Source: a virus. Taken from it: a DNA stretch of 52,693 nt. The notes below the pieces were generated by a model. The model saw only the letters and a list, made by a program, of their open reading frames with translations, did not search any database and was not told the DNA's origin. Position numbers and translations under genes: made by a program. The stretch lies in the IMG/VR virus record IMGVR_UViG_3300024332_000118, positions 1-52,693 of that record. One strand, 5' to 3'. Positions 7,029 to 14,733 of this stretch are shown piece after piece. Each line of letters begins with the position of its first letter. The stretch's first letter is position 1.

Positions 7029-7785
7029 ATGTGCAGTTATAGGAGATTCTTGTATAGACAAATACATATATGGTGTTTGTGAAAGAATATGTCCTGAAGG
7101 CCCAGTGCCAGTATTAAGTGTACAAAGTTTTACAGAGGCTCCCGGCATGGCAGCCAATACTCATGCAAATGCTAAAGTCTTTTGGCAGAATGAAGTAGAC
7201 CTTATCACTAACGACTCCAATATAGTCAGAAAAATTAGATATGTAGACAGTAAAACCAATCAACTATTACTGCGAGTAGATATTAATGATACTGTTCCCA
7301 GAGTAAACCATGATCTTCATTCTTTTCATCGCATCTTCTCTTATTCTTGCATTATAGTTTCTGATTACTGTAAAGGCTTTCTTATGGATAATGATATAGC
7401 ACACATAGGACATGCAGCACCTCTCACCGTGCTAGATACCAAGCGTAAGCTGACTAAAGAAATGATAGAAGGGTATACTTATATAAAACTAAACCAGCAA
7501 GAATTTGAGAACAACGCAGAGATAGTAAATAAAGATACTATTAAAAAGTTTATTATTACCAAAGGGAGCGAAGGCGTTATGTGGAATGAGAAAGAGTTTC
7601 CACCTCCTGTAGTATTGCAGACCTTTGATGTGTCTGGTGCAGGAGATGTTTTTACTGCTGCCTTTACTTATTCTATCCAATATTCTAATACAGTAGAAAA
7701 ATCTATATCCTACGCTCAAGAGTGTTGTAATAAGGTTATTAGGAAAAGAGGAACTTGTGTGTACGAAAACAGTTGTATGGACTAA
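7018..7785 (+). CDS. hldA: Heptose-7-phosphate kinase (HldE domain I-like, PfkB family)
   Basis: A 255-residue PfkB-family kinase whose N-terminus is HldE-like: VIGDSCIDKYIYGVCERICP then EGPVPVLSV. VSDYCKGFL, VLDTKRKL and the catalytic loop FDVSGAGDVFTAAF follow. HldE domain I phosphorylates D-glycero-D-manno-heptose 7-phosphate at O1. The usual GGAANVA motif reads APGMAANTHAN, and the substrate lid region is about 50 residues shorter than in bacterial HldE, so specificity may have shifted. The ATG at 7018 is chosen over TTG 7015. The 3' end overlaps the adenylyltransferase gene by 29 bases; in many bacteria the two are one protein. Confidence 0.78.
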   Translation: MSNKCAVIGDSCIDKYIYGVCERICPEGPVPVLSVQSFTEAPGMAANTHANAKVFWQNEVDLITNDSNIVRKIRYVDSKTNQLLLRVDINDTVPRVNHDLHSFHRIFSYSCIIVSDYCKGFLMDNDIAHIGHAAPLTVLDTKRKLTKEMIEGYTYIKLNQQEFENNAEIVNKDTIKKFIITKGSEGVMWNEKEFPPPVVLQTFDVSGAGDVFTAAFTYSIQYSNTVEKSISYAQECCNKVIRKRGTCVYENSCMD

Positions 7786-8164
7786 CGGGTGTTTTGACAT
7801 TATTCATGAAGGACACTTGTCATTATTTAAATATGCTAGGTCTTTAGGAGATGAACTATTAGTAGGTATAGATACTGATAGAAGAGTAAAAGAAAGGAAG
7901 GGAGATAGTCGTCCTGTAAATGATCAAAACAATAGGTTTATAAATCTACTGTCTCTTCCTGATGTGAAGAATGTCTTTATCTTTGACTCAGACACACAAC
8001 TTAGAAATTTGATAAAACAATTTAATGTTGACATCATGGTAGTTGGCGACGACTATAGAGACAAAGAGGTGATAGGCTCAGAATATGCAGATGACGTAAA
8101 GTTTTTCACTAAAAAAGCAGGATACTCAACTACAAAGATTATAAATGGATACAGTAAAATTTAA
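7757..8164 (+). CDS. hldC: Heptose-1-phosphate adenylyltransferase (HldE domain II-like)
   Basis: A 135-residue nucleotidyltransferase matching the C-terminal domain of HldE. It has the nucleotide-binding motif NGCFDIIHEGHLSLF (HxGH), the VKERKGDSRPVN segment, MVVGDDYRDKEVIGSE, and the family's terminal GYSTTKII. It would transfer AMP to heptose 1-phosphate to give ADP-heptose. A GTG start at 7757 is used, with AGAGGA just before it, inside the end of the kinase gene. It is distinguished from TagD/GCT-type cytidylyltransferases by the GDSRPVN and GYSTTKII segments. Confidence 0.83.
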   Translation: MCTKTVVWTNGCFDIIHEGHLSLFKYARSLGDELLVGIDTDRRVKERKGDSRPVNDQNNRFINLLSLPDVKNVFIFDSDTQLRNLIKQFNVDIMVVGDDYRDKEVIGSEYADDVKFFTKKAGYSTTKIINGYSKI

Positions 8165-8642
8165 CGACAAAGAATATTTATCAATACAAACCAATGGTAA
8201 CGCTGCTAGATTTACCCTCCCTTTTGCCCAAGAGATACTTTCCGGCAAAGGGCTAGACATCGGCTGTTCTAAAAAAGAATGGGCTTTTCCCGGTTCTACT
8301 CCTATTGATATAGTATTTGACGACCCTTATGACGCTATGAATCTACCTGATGAAATGTATAACTATATATTTTCATCTCATTGTCTGGAACATCTGAATG
8401 ATTGGGTAGGAGTATTAGACTACTGGCACAGTAAACTTAGAGTAGGTGGTATCTTGTACCTGTACCTACCTCATTACAGTCAAGAGTACTGGCGACCGTG
8501 GAATAATCGTAAACATATCAATATACTACAACCAGAATATCTTGACGGCTATTTTAAGGCCAATAGAAAATGGAGTCAGCATATCGTTACGCAAGGATAT
8601 GACCTTTACAATGCCTTTACTGCAATAGCGAGCAAACAATGA
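8145..8642 (+). CDS. SAM-dependent methyltransferase (class I)
   Basis: A 165-residue Rossmann-fold methyltransferase. Motif I is GKGLDIGCSKKEW, the acidic strand is PIDIVFDDP, and FSSHCLEHLNDW plus KLRVGGILYLYLPH are the usual type-11 motifs. It is shorter than typical (about 200-250 residues) and lacks a long N-terminal cap. It overlaps the adenylyltransferase gene by 20 bases and the next gene by 4, so it belongs to the sugar cassette and probably methylates a sugar or a small precursor. The substrate is not visible. Confidence 0.8.
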   Translation: MDTVKFNDKEYLSIQTNGNAARFTLPFAQEILSGKGLDIGCSKKEWAFPGSTPIDIVFDDPYDAMNLPDEMYNYIFSSHCLEHLNDWVGVLDYWHSKLRVGGILYLYLPHYSQEYWRPWNNRKHINILQPEYLDGYFKANRKWSQHIVTQGYDLYNAFTAIASKQ

Positions 8643-9337
8643 ACAAGATACAATTCTCTCATGGTGGTGGAGTCGGAGATGGACTGATGTTTTCTCCTCT
8701 CATCAAGGAATATTCTAAGACATACGAAGTTGGAGTAACTATTCCATCTAGTCTATGCAATAGTCTATTCCCTATATTATATAAAGATTATCCTAATGTG
8801 AAATGGCAGCAAGTTATTACTCCTCGTTCAAGAGAACTAACTTTTGCAGAAACAATAGAGCATTCTGGATGGAGAACTCTAGAGTGGGAAAGAGATTTTG
8901 AAAAAGAAGAAGAAGTATACAACATAGTCACCAAAAATACAGGTCGAGAATATGTTTTAGTTCATGAAAGAAAGTCAGATAACTGTGGTAGGAACATGCA
9001 GACTCTAAATAGAGACTGTATTATAAACAAAGACTTGCCAGTTATTAGCTTGCATCACATAACAAACATAAATATACTACACTATGCGACACTACTGAAT
9101 CGTGCAGCAGAATTACACTTCTATGAAGGGAGTTTCAGTAATTTAGCTGATTGCGTATTAGAAAGCAACATCCCTAAATTTGTACACTTATACTGTAAGC
9201 CTCACCTTTTCGACAAGAACATGGTTCCTCACAACCAAGTCGTACCATATATAGAAGAAGGGAAATGGCATAAACAAAAATGGGGTTATATTTACAAAAA
9301 TGGAGACTACAAAGATGTCCGATATTATAAACTTTGA
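8639..9337 (+). CDS. Putative GT-B glycosyltransferase (heptosyltransferase/GT9-like)
   Basis: A 232-residue protein with an N-terminal glycine turn typical of heptosyltransferases and related GT-B enzymes, FSHGGGVGDGLMFSPLIKEY. A C-terminal segment, NINILHYATLLNRAAELHFY then EGSFSNLADCVL, resembles the donor-site half of GT9/GT30-like proteins. At 232 residues it is about 100 shorter than bacterial heptosyltransferases. Its place just after the ADP-heptose genes makes a heptosyltransferase role plausible. The match is by pattern only and may be a more distant phage GT-B family. Confidence 0.5.
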   Translation: MNKIQFSHGGGVGDGLMFSPLIKEYSKTYEVGVTIPSSLCNSLFPILYKDYPNVKWQQVITPRSRELTFAETIEHSGWRTLEWERDFEKEEEVYNIVTKNTGREYVLVHERKSDNCGRNMQTLNRDCIINKDLPVISLHHITNINILHYATLLNRAAELHFYEGSFSNLADCVLESNIPKFVHLYCKPHLFDKNMVPHNQVVPYIEEGKWHKQKWGYIYKNGDYKDVRYYKL

Positions 9338-10010
9338 CAATTTTGAGAAGCATGACTATCCTTATCCTTATATGTTTACAGATAATTGTTTTTCAAAAGC
9401 AGACCTAGAAAATCTTATTAATGAATTTCCAGATGTTTCTAACGGAAACTTTGTTATGGGTGGTAGAAGACAGATGGATACTAAAGCATTGAGTAGCTGG
9501 CTAGAACAAGCCCCTACATGGAATAGATTTTATAGCTTTCTAAATACAAAAGATAGATTTGATAAAGTAACTGCTCAGTACGCAGACAGTCTGAAGAGGT
9601 GGGAATCCGTACTTACGCCGGAATCAGGCCCAGAGTCAGACAGTTTTTTACATATTGATTGGTCTGAAGCAGGAGATGGTTACACTAGAGAAATACACAG
9701 AGATACTGACCCTAGAATATGGAACTTTATTATTTTCTTTAATGATAAGGATTGGGAAGGTGGGGATTTTGTTATACATAGTTCTGATGCTCTAAGAATA
9801 TATCCTAGACAAATATTTGGTAGTAGTCTACCAGTTGAACGAGTAGTAGAAGCAAGGAAGAATACTGCTGTATTTTTCTTATCTACTCCAAACTCATATC
9901 ATTCTGTGTCCAAGCAGTCTAATACCAAGACTCCTAGAAAGTTTATTTATGGTGCGTATACCATGAAGAACGAAAGAGATGTTTTCCGAAAAAGATACAA
10001 TATGTCATGA
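9315..10010 (+). CDS. 2-oxoglutarate/Fe(II)-dependent oxygenase
   Basis: A 231-residue protein with a double-stranded beta-helix oxygenase core. The iron facial triad is visible as REIHRDTDPR (HxD) and the distal His in TPNSYHSVSK; the 2OG-binding Arg is in TPRKFIYGAYT. NFIIFFNDKDWEGGDFVIH is the usual strand pair between them, as in prolyl-4-hydroxylase-like phage proteins. The ATG at 9315 is preferred because GGAG lies 9 bases before it; ATG 9300 is possible. It sits in the sugar cassette and may hydroxylate a sugar, lipid or protein side chain. Confidence 0.82.
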   Translation: MSDIINFDNFEKHDYPYPYMFTDNCFSKADLENLINEFPDVSNGNFVMGGRRQMDTKALSSWLEQAPTWNRFYSFLNTKDRFDKVTAQYADSLKRWESVLTPESGPESDSFLHIDWSEAGDGYTREIHRDTDPRIWNFIIFFNDKDWEGGDFVIHSSDALRIYPRQIFGSSLPVERVVEARKNTAVFFLSTPNSYHSVSKQSNTKTPRKFIYGAYTMKNERDVFRKRYNMS

Positions 10011-10402
10011 CAACAATAACAGACTACAACCATCTGCAAAAAACAGAAAACTCCAAACAACTAGCTATTGATTTTGATGGAGTTATACATAAGAACTCAA
10101 AGGGTTTTTACGATGGGACTATTTATGATGAACCAATAGAGGGGTCTATACAAGCGGTAAAAGAGTTAGCTGAAAAGTATGACATAGTTATCTTTACGGC
10201 AAAAGCGAAACCAGACAGACCTTTAGTGGATGGAAAAACAGGAAAAGAATTAGTAGCAGATTGGCTTGACAAGCATGGTTTATCTGCTTATATAAAAGAG
10301 ATAACTAGTGAAAAACCCAGAGCCGTTGCGTACATCGACGACAAGGCTATCCAATTTACCTCATGGCAACAAACTATAGGAATTTTAAATGAGCAGCAAT
10401 AA
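10007..10402 (+). CDS. HAD-superfamily phosphatase
   Basis: A 131-residue minimal HAD protein: QLAIDFDGVIHK holds the nucleophile pair DxD, DIVIFTAKAKPDRP the motif-II Thr, and EKPRAVAYIDDKAI the motif-III Lys and motif-IV Asp pair. It lacks a large cap domain. It is a second, separate HAD protein in the cassette besides the cupin-fused one, so the two could serve the Kdo-like and heptose branches. Similar small phage HAD proteins are also annotated as 5' nucleotidases or kinase-associated 3' phosphatases. It overlaps both neighbours by 4 to 14 bases. Confidence 0.78.
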   Translation: MTTITDYNHLQKTENSKQLAIDFDGVIHKNSKGFYDGTIYDEPIEGSIQAVKELAEKYDIVIFTAKAKPDRPLVDGKTGKELVADWLDKHGLSAYIKEITSEKPRAVAYIDDKAIQFTSWQQTIGILNEQQ

Positions 10403-11492
10403 ACTTAACTATCTAGCACCTATCAATAACTCAACTGGATATGGAATTACATCCACCAATATCCTAAAAGCACTAGACCACAAAGATTTATCTAGAAATA
10501 ATGTTACTGTATTCCCTTTGGGTAATATTGCTGTTGACAATGCCAAAGATCAACAATGGCTCAACAGTCTATTAGAAAAAACCAACAAAGGATGGGATAA
10601 AAAAGCACCATGCCTTAAAGTATGGCATCCTCATGATCTGGCCCTAAGTGTCGGCAGAGGTAAATACGGGGCTTTAGTATTTTTTGAATTAGATACTTTA
10701 AAACCTATGGAAAAAGTACACTGTAATCAAGTCGATGTGTTGTTTGTTGCAAGTAAGTGGGCCAAGAAGGTGGTAGAGGACAGTGGAGTAACTGTTCCGG
10801 TAGTAGTAGCCCCACTAGCTGTAGATACCAATGTGTTTAAAGACCATGAACACCCCAAGGTCTTAACAAAAGATACTTATAAGTTTCTTAATATTGGTAA
10901 ATGGGAGGTGAGAAAGGGTCATGACTTCTTATTAGAAGCATTTAATGAAGCCTTTGAAGTAGACGATGATGTAGAACTCATCATGGTCAATCAAAACCCT
11001 TTCTTAACCCAACAAGAAAATGCAATCTGGGCAAACATGTATCAAAATAGCAAGCTAGGAAAAGCTGGGAAGATTCAGTGTATTGGCAGGCTGCCAACTC
11101 ACATAGAACTAGCCAAGCTGATTAGAGACTGTGACTGTGGCTTCTTCCCTGCTAGAGCAGAAGGCTGGAATAATGAGATTTTGGAGGTCATGGCACTAAA
11201 TAAGCCTGTAATTACCACAAATTACTCAGCCCATACAGAATACTGCACAACAGATAATGCACATCTAATAGAGGTGACTAATCTGGTAATAGCAGAAGAT
11301 GGCAAATTCTTCAATGGTGAAGGAAAATGGGCAGATTTAGGGCAAGAGCAGAAAGATCAGGCTGTAGAACATCTTCGTAAGGTGTATAAAGATAATATCA
11401 AGACAAACCCCGCTGGGTTGTCAACAGCCAGTAAATATACATGGTCTAATACAGCTGAAATTATTAAAACGGAGATGTTTAAAGATGTCTGA
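10389..11492 (+). CDS. GT4-family glycosyltransferase
   Basis: A 367-residue GT-B enzyme. The N-terminal domain starts NYLAPINNSTGYGITSTNIL; the linker to the C-terminal domain is NIGKWEVRKGHDFLLEAF, and the donor site is GFFPARAEGWNNEILEVMAL, which carries the GT4 EX7E motif. It would transfer a sugar from a nucleotide-activated donor with retention of configuration. No membrane segment or signal peptide is present. It overlaps the HAD gene by 14 bases and the next gene by 8. A second, larger GT4 protein is at 44398. Confidence 0.85.
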   Translation: MSSNKLNYLAPINNSTGYGITSTNILKALDHKDLSRNNVTVFPLGNIAVDNAKDQQWLNSLLEKTNKGWDKKAPCLKVWHPHDLALSVGRGKYGALVFFELDTLKPMEKVHCNQVDVLFVASKWAKKVVEDSGVTVPVVVAPLAVDTNVFKDHEHPKVLTKDTYKFLNIGKWEVRKGHDFLLEAFNEAFEVDDDVELIMVNQNPFLTQQENAIWANMYQNSKLGKAGKIQCIGRLPTHIELAKLIRDCDCGFFPARAEGWNNEILEVMALNKPVITTNYSAHTEYCTTDNAHLIEVTNLVIAEDGKFFNGEGKWADLGQEQKDQAVEHLRKVYKDNIKTNPAGLSTASKYTWSNTAEIIKTEMFKDV

Positions 11493-11868
11493 ATCTGAAA
11501 AAGTAGCTAAAGATTTCCTAACTCGATTAATGTCTAGTCATGCCACTTTTGACGAAGAGTGGGGCGAGTGGGTAGAAGATATTGTTCTCGGAGAAGTATT
11601 TGACGAGGACGGAAAAAGTCTGGGTGCAGAATACCAAGGCAGAAAAGTACAACTTGGTAAACCTTTCCTGACTCCAGATGGGCCAAAGAAAAGAAGTGTT
11701 TATGTCAAGAACGATAAGGGCAATGTAGTCAAGGTTAATTTTGGCGATCCAAATATGAAGATCAAAAAGAATGACCCTGCTCGTAGAAAGTCATTTCGTG
11801 CCCGACATAATTGCAAGTCGCCCGGCCCACGACATAAAGCCCGATACTGGTCTTGCAAATTCTGGTAA
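11485..11868 (+). CDS. Conserved phage protein with RARHNC...ARYWSC C-terminal domain
   Basis: A 127-residue protein. The N-terminal half is acidic and helical. The C-terminal half ends with VNFGDPNMKIKKNDPARR, then KSFRARHNC and ARYWSCKFW, a cysteine-containing signature seen at the C-termini of several marine phage proteins, sometimes fused to head or prohead proteins. The two cysteines and His could bind zinc. No enzymatic motif is present. It lies between the GT4 and PAP2 genes; a virion or assembly role is guessed from family recall only. Confidence 0.5.
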   Translation: MSESEKVAKDFLTRLMSSHATFDEEWGEWVEDIVLGEVFDEDGKSLGAEYQGRKVQLGKPFLTPDGPKKRSVYVKNDKGNVVKVNFGDPNMKIKKNDPARRKSFRARHNCKSPGPRHKARYWSCKFW

Positions 11869-11873
11869 AATAA

Positions 11874-12560
11874 ATGTCTCTAATAGATGATATACAAAAA
11901 GCATTAGCTGAGAAGTTGAATGATATAGATAGTCTGAAATATAGAACAGACTTAGAGTATCACCAGACTCCTTATGCAAATATGACCTTTCCAGAACTAG
12001 GTGGTATTGACCTTCTTAGTATTGTTCCAATACCTGCTAAAAATTCTAGTCCAGAGACCAGAAAAGAATTAGAGTATGTAGCAAAGGTGGCGAATAATAG
12101 AAGCATAGAAGATATTAAGCTAGTATATCTTGTAGATGAAGAACCTTTAGATCTTTTTGAAGTAGAGATAAAGAAAAGTAAACTAGATTTTCCTTATCAT
12201 AAATTTCAAACGATTTATAACCATGTAGTCACAGCACTTGTAGACCATGCTAAATTTTTCTATAATAGAGCAAGACCATTTCAACTCTCTCCATACTATA
12301 ATTTAGAAATAGATAGACTGATAACCAGTACTCATCACACACCTTCATATCCTAGCGGACATACGCTATACGGAGCTTTAGCAGGAGCAATTCTAACGGA
12401 AAAATACCCTGAAAAAAGAGCTACATTTGAGCAATTAGTGCAAAAAGTAGGCCATGCCCGTGTATTACAAGGTGTACACTATCCTTCAGATAACGATGCG
12501 TCCATTAAAATAATGAATAAAATTTACCCTAAACTGAGTGAGTATTATGAGCAACTATAA
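11874..12560 (+). CDS. PAP2-type acid phosphatase
   Basis: A 228-residue protein with the full PAP2/haloperoxidase phosphatase signature: KX6RP at K127 to P135 (KFFYNRARP), PSGH at 160-163 (SYPSGHTLYG) and RX5HX3D at R196-H202-D206 (ARVLQGVHYPSD). The usual Ser before that Arg is Ala. Unlike membrane PAP2 enzymes that act on undecaprenyl pyrophosphate or lipid A, no clear transmembrane helices are present, so it looks soluble like class A acid phosphatases. No signal peptide is evident. In this context it may dephosphorylate a sugar phosphate or lipid carrier. Confidence 0.83.
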   Translation: MSLIDDIQKALAEKLNDIDSLKYRTDLEYHQTPYANMTFPELGGIDLLSIVPIPAKNSSPETRKELEYVAKVANNRSIEDIKLVYLVDEEPLDLFEVEIKKSKLDFPYHKFQTIYNHVVTALVDHAKFFYNRARPFQLSPYYNLEIDRLITSTHHTPSYPSGHTLYGALAGAILTEKYPEKRATFEQLVQKVGHARVLQGVHYPSDNDASIKIMNKIYPKLSEYYEQL

Positions 12561-13032
12561 AAGAATATTATCGGTAGCACAGTCCAATCTTCCATCACAA
12601 GAAGAGAGTGTAGATTATCTACAAATTAACATAGAAGCCCTCGCGTCTATGGTAAGTTCCGCACAAAAGGTACTCGCCAGCGTAGAAGAAGAAAATGTAA
12701 AAAGCCACTTGACAGAAGCGTGGTTGCAGGGTAAAATAGCAGAAGCACATGAACAAATTGAAATCATTCATGATTTTGTAAAGTTCAATCGTGTAGAAGC
12801 CGAAGAAACTAATATCACACCAGCTAGTCTGTGGGAAAACATCAGAAAGAAAAAGCTGCGTGAAGGTAAAAACTATAAGCCTGCTAAACCGGGAGACAAA
12901 GCTAGACCAAATAAGGATGCTTGGGACAGAGCAAAGGGAGAACCATCTGATAAACAAAAGAAGGCTCTTGATAAAAACAAAGACGGTAAGATCACCAAGG
13001 AAGATTTTGAAATGCTACGAAAGAAGAAATAG
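12547..13032 (+). CDS. Phage protein with C-terminal EF-hand-like calcium loop
   Basis: A 161-residue helical protein. The C-terminus holds an EF-hand loop, DKNKDGKITKED, with Asp/Asn at positions 1, 3 and 5 and Gly at 6. Before it is a basic, proline-rich linker containing KPAKPGDKARPNKDAWDRA. The N-terminal 80 residues are predicted coiled or helical. The ATG at 12547 is chosen over a GTG at 12538. Single EF-hand loops are common in aquatic phage structural proteins, where Ca2+ stabilises assembly. No precise family is recognised. Confidence 0.55.
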   Translation: MSNYKRILSVAQSNLPSQEESVDYLQINIEALASMVSSAQKVLASVEEENVKSHLTEAWLQGKIAEAHEQIEIIHDFVKFNRVEAEETNITPASLWENIRKKKLREGKNYKPAKPGDKARPNKDAWDRAKGEPSDKQKKALDKNKDGKITKEDFEMLRKKK

Positions 13033-13077
13033 AGACAGTTTAGGATTTGATTTACAATTTAACTAAGGATTTTAATT

Positions 13078-13662
13078 ATGGACGACTTTAAGGATATGAT
13101 TGAGTATATTGATATGGCTAAAAAGACTATCCGGGCATTTTCTAATAAGATATGTCCGGGTATCTGCTCTCAGATGAGCAACAGCGAAGATGCTATTGCA
13201 GATATTGCTTATGCTATGATGTGTGCAGATTGGAAATATGATAAGAATAGAAAAGGCAAACATAGCAACAAGTCTAAGACTAGATACTCATATCGTAATC
13301 AGTGTGCTATCTGGGCTATTCAAACCTATATTAAGAGACACTTAAAAGGTAAGCCTTTGTACCTTAATAATATGTTAGATAAAGATGATGAAGTTAGTTT
13401 TTCTGATCTGATAGAAGACGAAAGTCAGAAAGAACCACTTGATAACGTAATACAAGCAGAAAAAACAGAACTAGAATCACAACTGGTACAAGATATTTTT
13501 GATTCTAATTTGTTAACAGAAAATCAAAAAGAAAAGCTAAAATTATATTATCTAGACGGACTTAGTCTAGCACAAATTGGTAAACAGTTTGGAGTTACTA
13601 GAGAAGCTATTAGACAAAACATTAAAAACTCTATAGGTAGAATACAGGAGAGTTTTGCATGA
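13078..13662 (+). CDS. RNA polymerase sigma factor, T4 gp55-like
   Basis: A 194-residue protein, close to the 185 of T4 gp55. Residues 45-90 resemble sigma region 2 (RYSYRNQCAIWAIQTYIKRH), which melts and reads the -10 box. The C-terminus is a clear region 4 helix-turn-helix: LYYLDGLSLAQIGKQFGVTR then EAIRQNIKNSIGRI. Such a factor would direct host polymerase to phage late promoters. The conserved GGTGTA/TATA motifs in this window are candidate targets. The ATG follows TAAGGA. It is tightly linked to the next two genes (4-base overlaps). Confidence 0.75.
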   Translation: MDDFKDMIEYIDMAKKTIRAFSNKICPGICSQMSNSEDAIADIAYAMMCADWKYDKNRKGKHSNKSKTRYSYRNQCAIWAIQTYIKRHLKGKPLYLNNMLDKDDEVSFSDLIEDESQKEPLDNVIQAEKTELESQLVQDIFDSNLLTENQKEKLKLYYLDGLSLAQIGKQFGVTREAIRQNIKNSIGRIQESFA

Positions 13663-14087
13663 AATTATATACTTTAGTGTGTGCGTTTACCGTGAACTAT
13701 AAGGCTGATCAACCTCTACTTCTGACCGTGAAAGACGAAGTTGATAAACTGCCATTGTTAGAAGCACATCATCCTACTAAATATCAGCATGAATTGTTTC
13801 ATCAATTAAAAACTTTATTCCTGCCTGACACTATCAAGATTAGTACAGATGTTACCTATAACTATATGGATGTTGCCAATCAATATGCTATAGATTATTG
13901 CAAAGAGACTTATGATATAGACGATGATAGTTTGATTGTTACCTATGGTGGAGTCATCAATCACTGGCCTACTCAAGATACTTTCCAATGGTCAAAATAT
14001 GGAAAGAAAGAACAGTTTCAAGGTTACTCTAGCAGCATGACTTTAAACCTACTACTAGACATGGTTATCTCCAGAGCAAATGTATGA
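13659..14087 (+). CDS. Hypothetical protein
   Basis: A 142-residue soluble protein starting MKLYTLVCAFTVNYKADQ, with alternating hydrophobic strands and no recognised catalytic motif. It is rich in aromatic residues and has several His (AHHPTKYQHELFHQ). It is joined by 4-base overlaps to the sigma-factor gene before it and ClpP after it, so it is translated with them. No function is assigned. Confidence 0.6.
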   Translation: MKLYTLVCAFTVNYKADQPLLLTVKDEVDKLPLLEAHHPTKYQHELFHQLKTLFLPDTIKISTDVTYNYMDVANQYAIDYCKETYDIDDDSLIVTYGGVINHWPTQDTFQWSKYGKKEQFQGYSSSMTLNLLLDMVISRANV

Positions 14088-14719
14088 GTTACAGTTACAA
14101 CAACAACGATATACTTCAAGATATGCACAACTATGGTGCGTGTCTACAGTCAAGGGATATGTTCCTGCATAACATCTTCTCTTCTGATGACGAGAATCCC
14201 GGTGTGGAATATCGTATGGCTAATGTGTTCTTAAAAAATTTAAGAATGCTCGAAAGAAAAAACAACGATCCTATAATGATTCACATGAATAGTATCGGCG
14301 GCTCTTGGAATGATGGTATGGTTATATACGATGCTATACAAATGTCTAAATGCTATATTAGTATTATAGTTTATGGTCAGGCTGAAAGTATGAGTAGTAT
14401 TATCTTACAGGCAGCCGATGAGCGTTTGATGACTCAGAATAGTTATTTTATGTCTCACTACGGATCGTCTGCTAGTGAAGGCGATTACTTGAGTAGCATG
14501 AATTGGATGCAGTATGAAAAGCATATCTGCGATACTATGCTAGAAATATATGCTGGTAAATGTGTCAAGGGTAAATTTTTCAAAGAAAAATATGTTAGAC
14601 CTGATATTAAAAAAGTAAAAAACTTTCTATCTAAAAAGCTACAAGATGGAGATTGGTATATGAAAGCAGAAGAAGCTGTATATTACGGTTTTGCAGATAA
14701 GGTCGTTAAGTCTATCTAG
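14084..14719 (+). CDS. clpP: ClpP-like serine protease
   Basis: A 211-residue ClpP-fold protein. The nucleophile elbow is VYGQAESMSSIILQAAD with Ser102, the His is H125 in YFMSHYGSSAS, and NSIGGSWNDGMVIYDAIQ matches the ClpP glycine-rich loop (usually NSPGG). The EEAVYYGFADKV end is also typical. The N-terminal axial loop residues are diverged, so pairing with a Clp ATPase is uncertain. In phages, ClpP-type proteases often mature the prohead, but no capsid gene is in the window. It directly follows the sigma-factor pair, then a GGTGTAAT motif. Confidence 0.82.
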   Translation: MSYSYNNNDILQDMHNYGACLQSRDMFLHNIFSSDDENPGVEYRMANVFLKNLRMLERKNNDPIMIHMNSIGGSWNDGMVIYDAIQMSKCYISIIVYGQAESMSSIILQAADERLMTQNSYFMSHYGSSASEGDYLSSMNWMQYEKHICDTMLEIYAGKCVKGKFFKEKYVRPDIKKVKNFLSKKLQDGDWYMKAEEAVYYGFADKVVKSI

Positions 14720-14732
14720 GTGTAATTTATAG
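14718..14732 (+). promoter_or_regulatory. AGGTGTAAT-TATAG motif before the DeoC-like gene
   Basis: AGGTGTAATTTATAG begins at the last two bases of the clpP stop codon and ends one base before the ATG at 14734. It shares its first nine bases exactly with copies at 369, 16006, 23938 and 48655. Candidate phage promoter; AGGTG is 11 bases from the ATG and a poor ribosome site. Confidence 0.4.
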
Positions 14733-14733
14733 T

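Noticed and set aside
14084-14719. Claim that ClpP here is the prohead protease
   Set aside because: Possible in the family, but no portal, scaffold or capsid gene is adjacent, so only the protease fold is reported.
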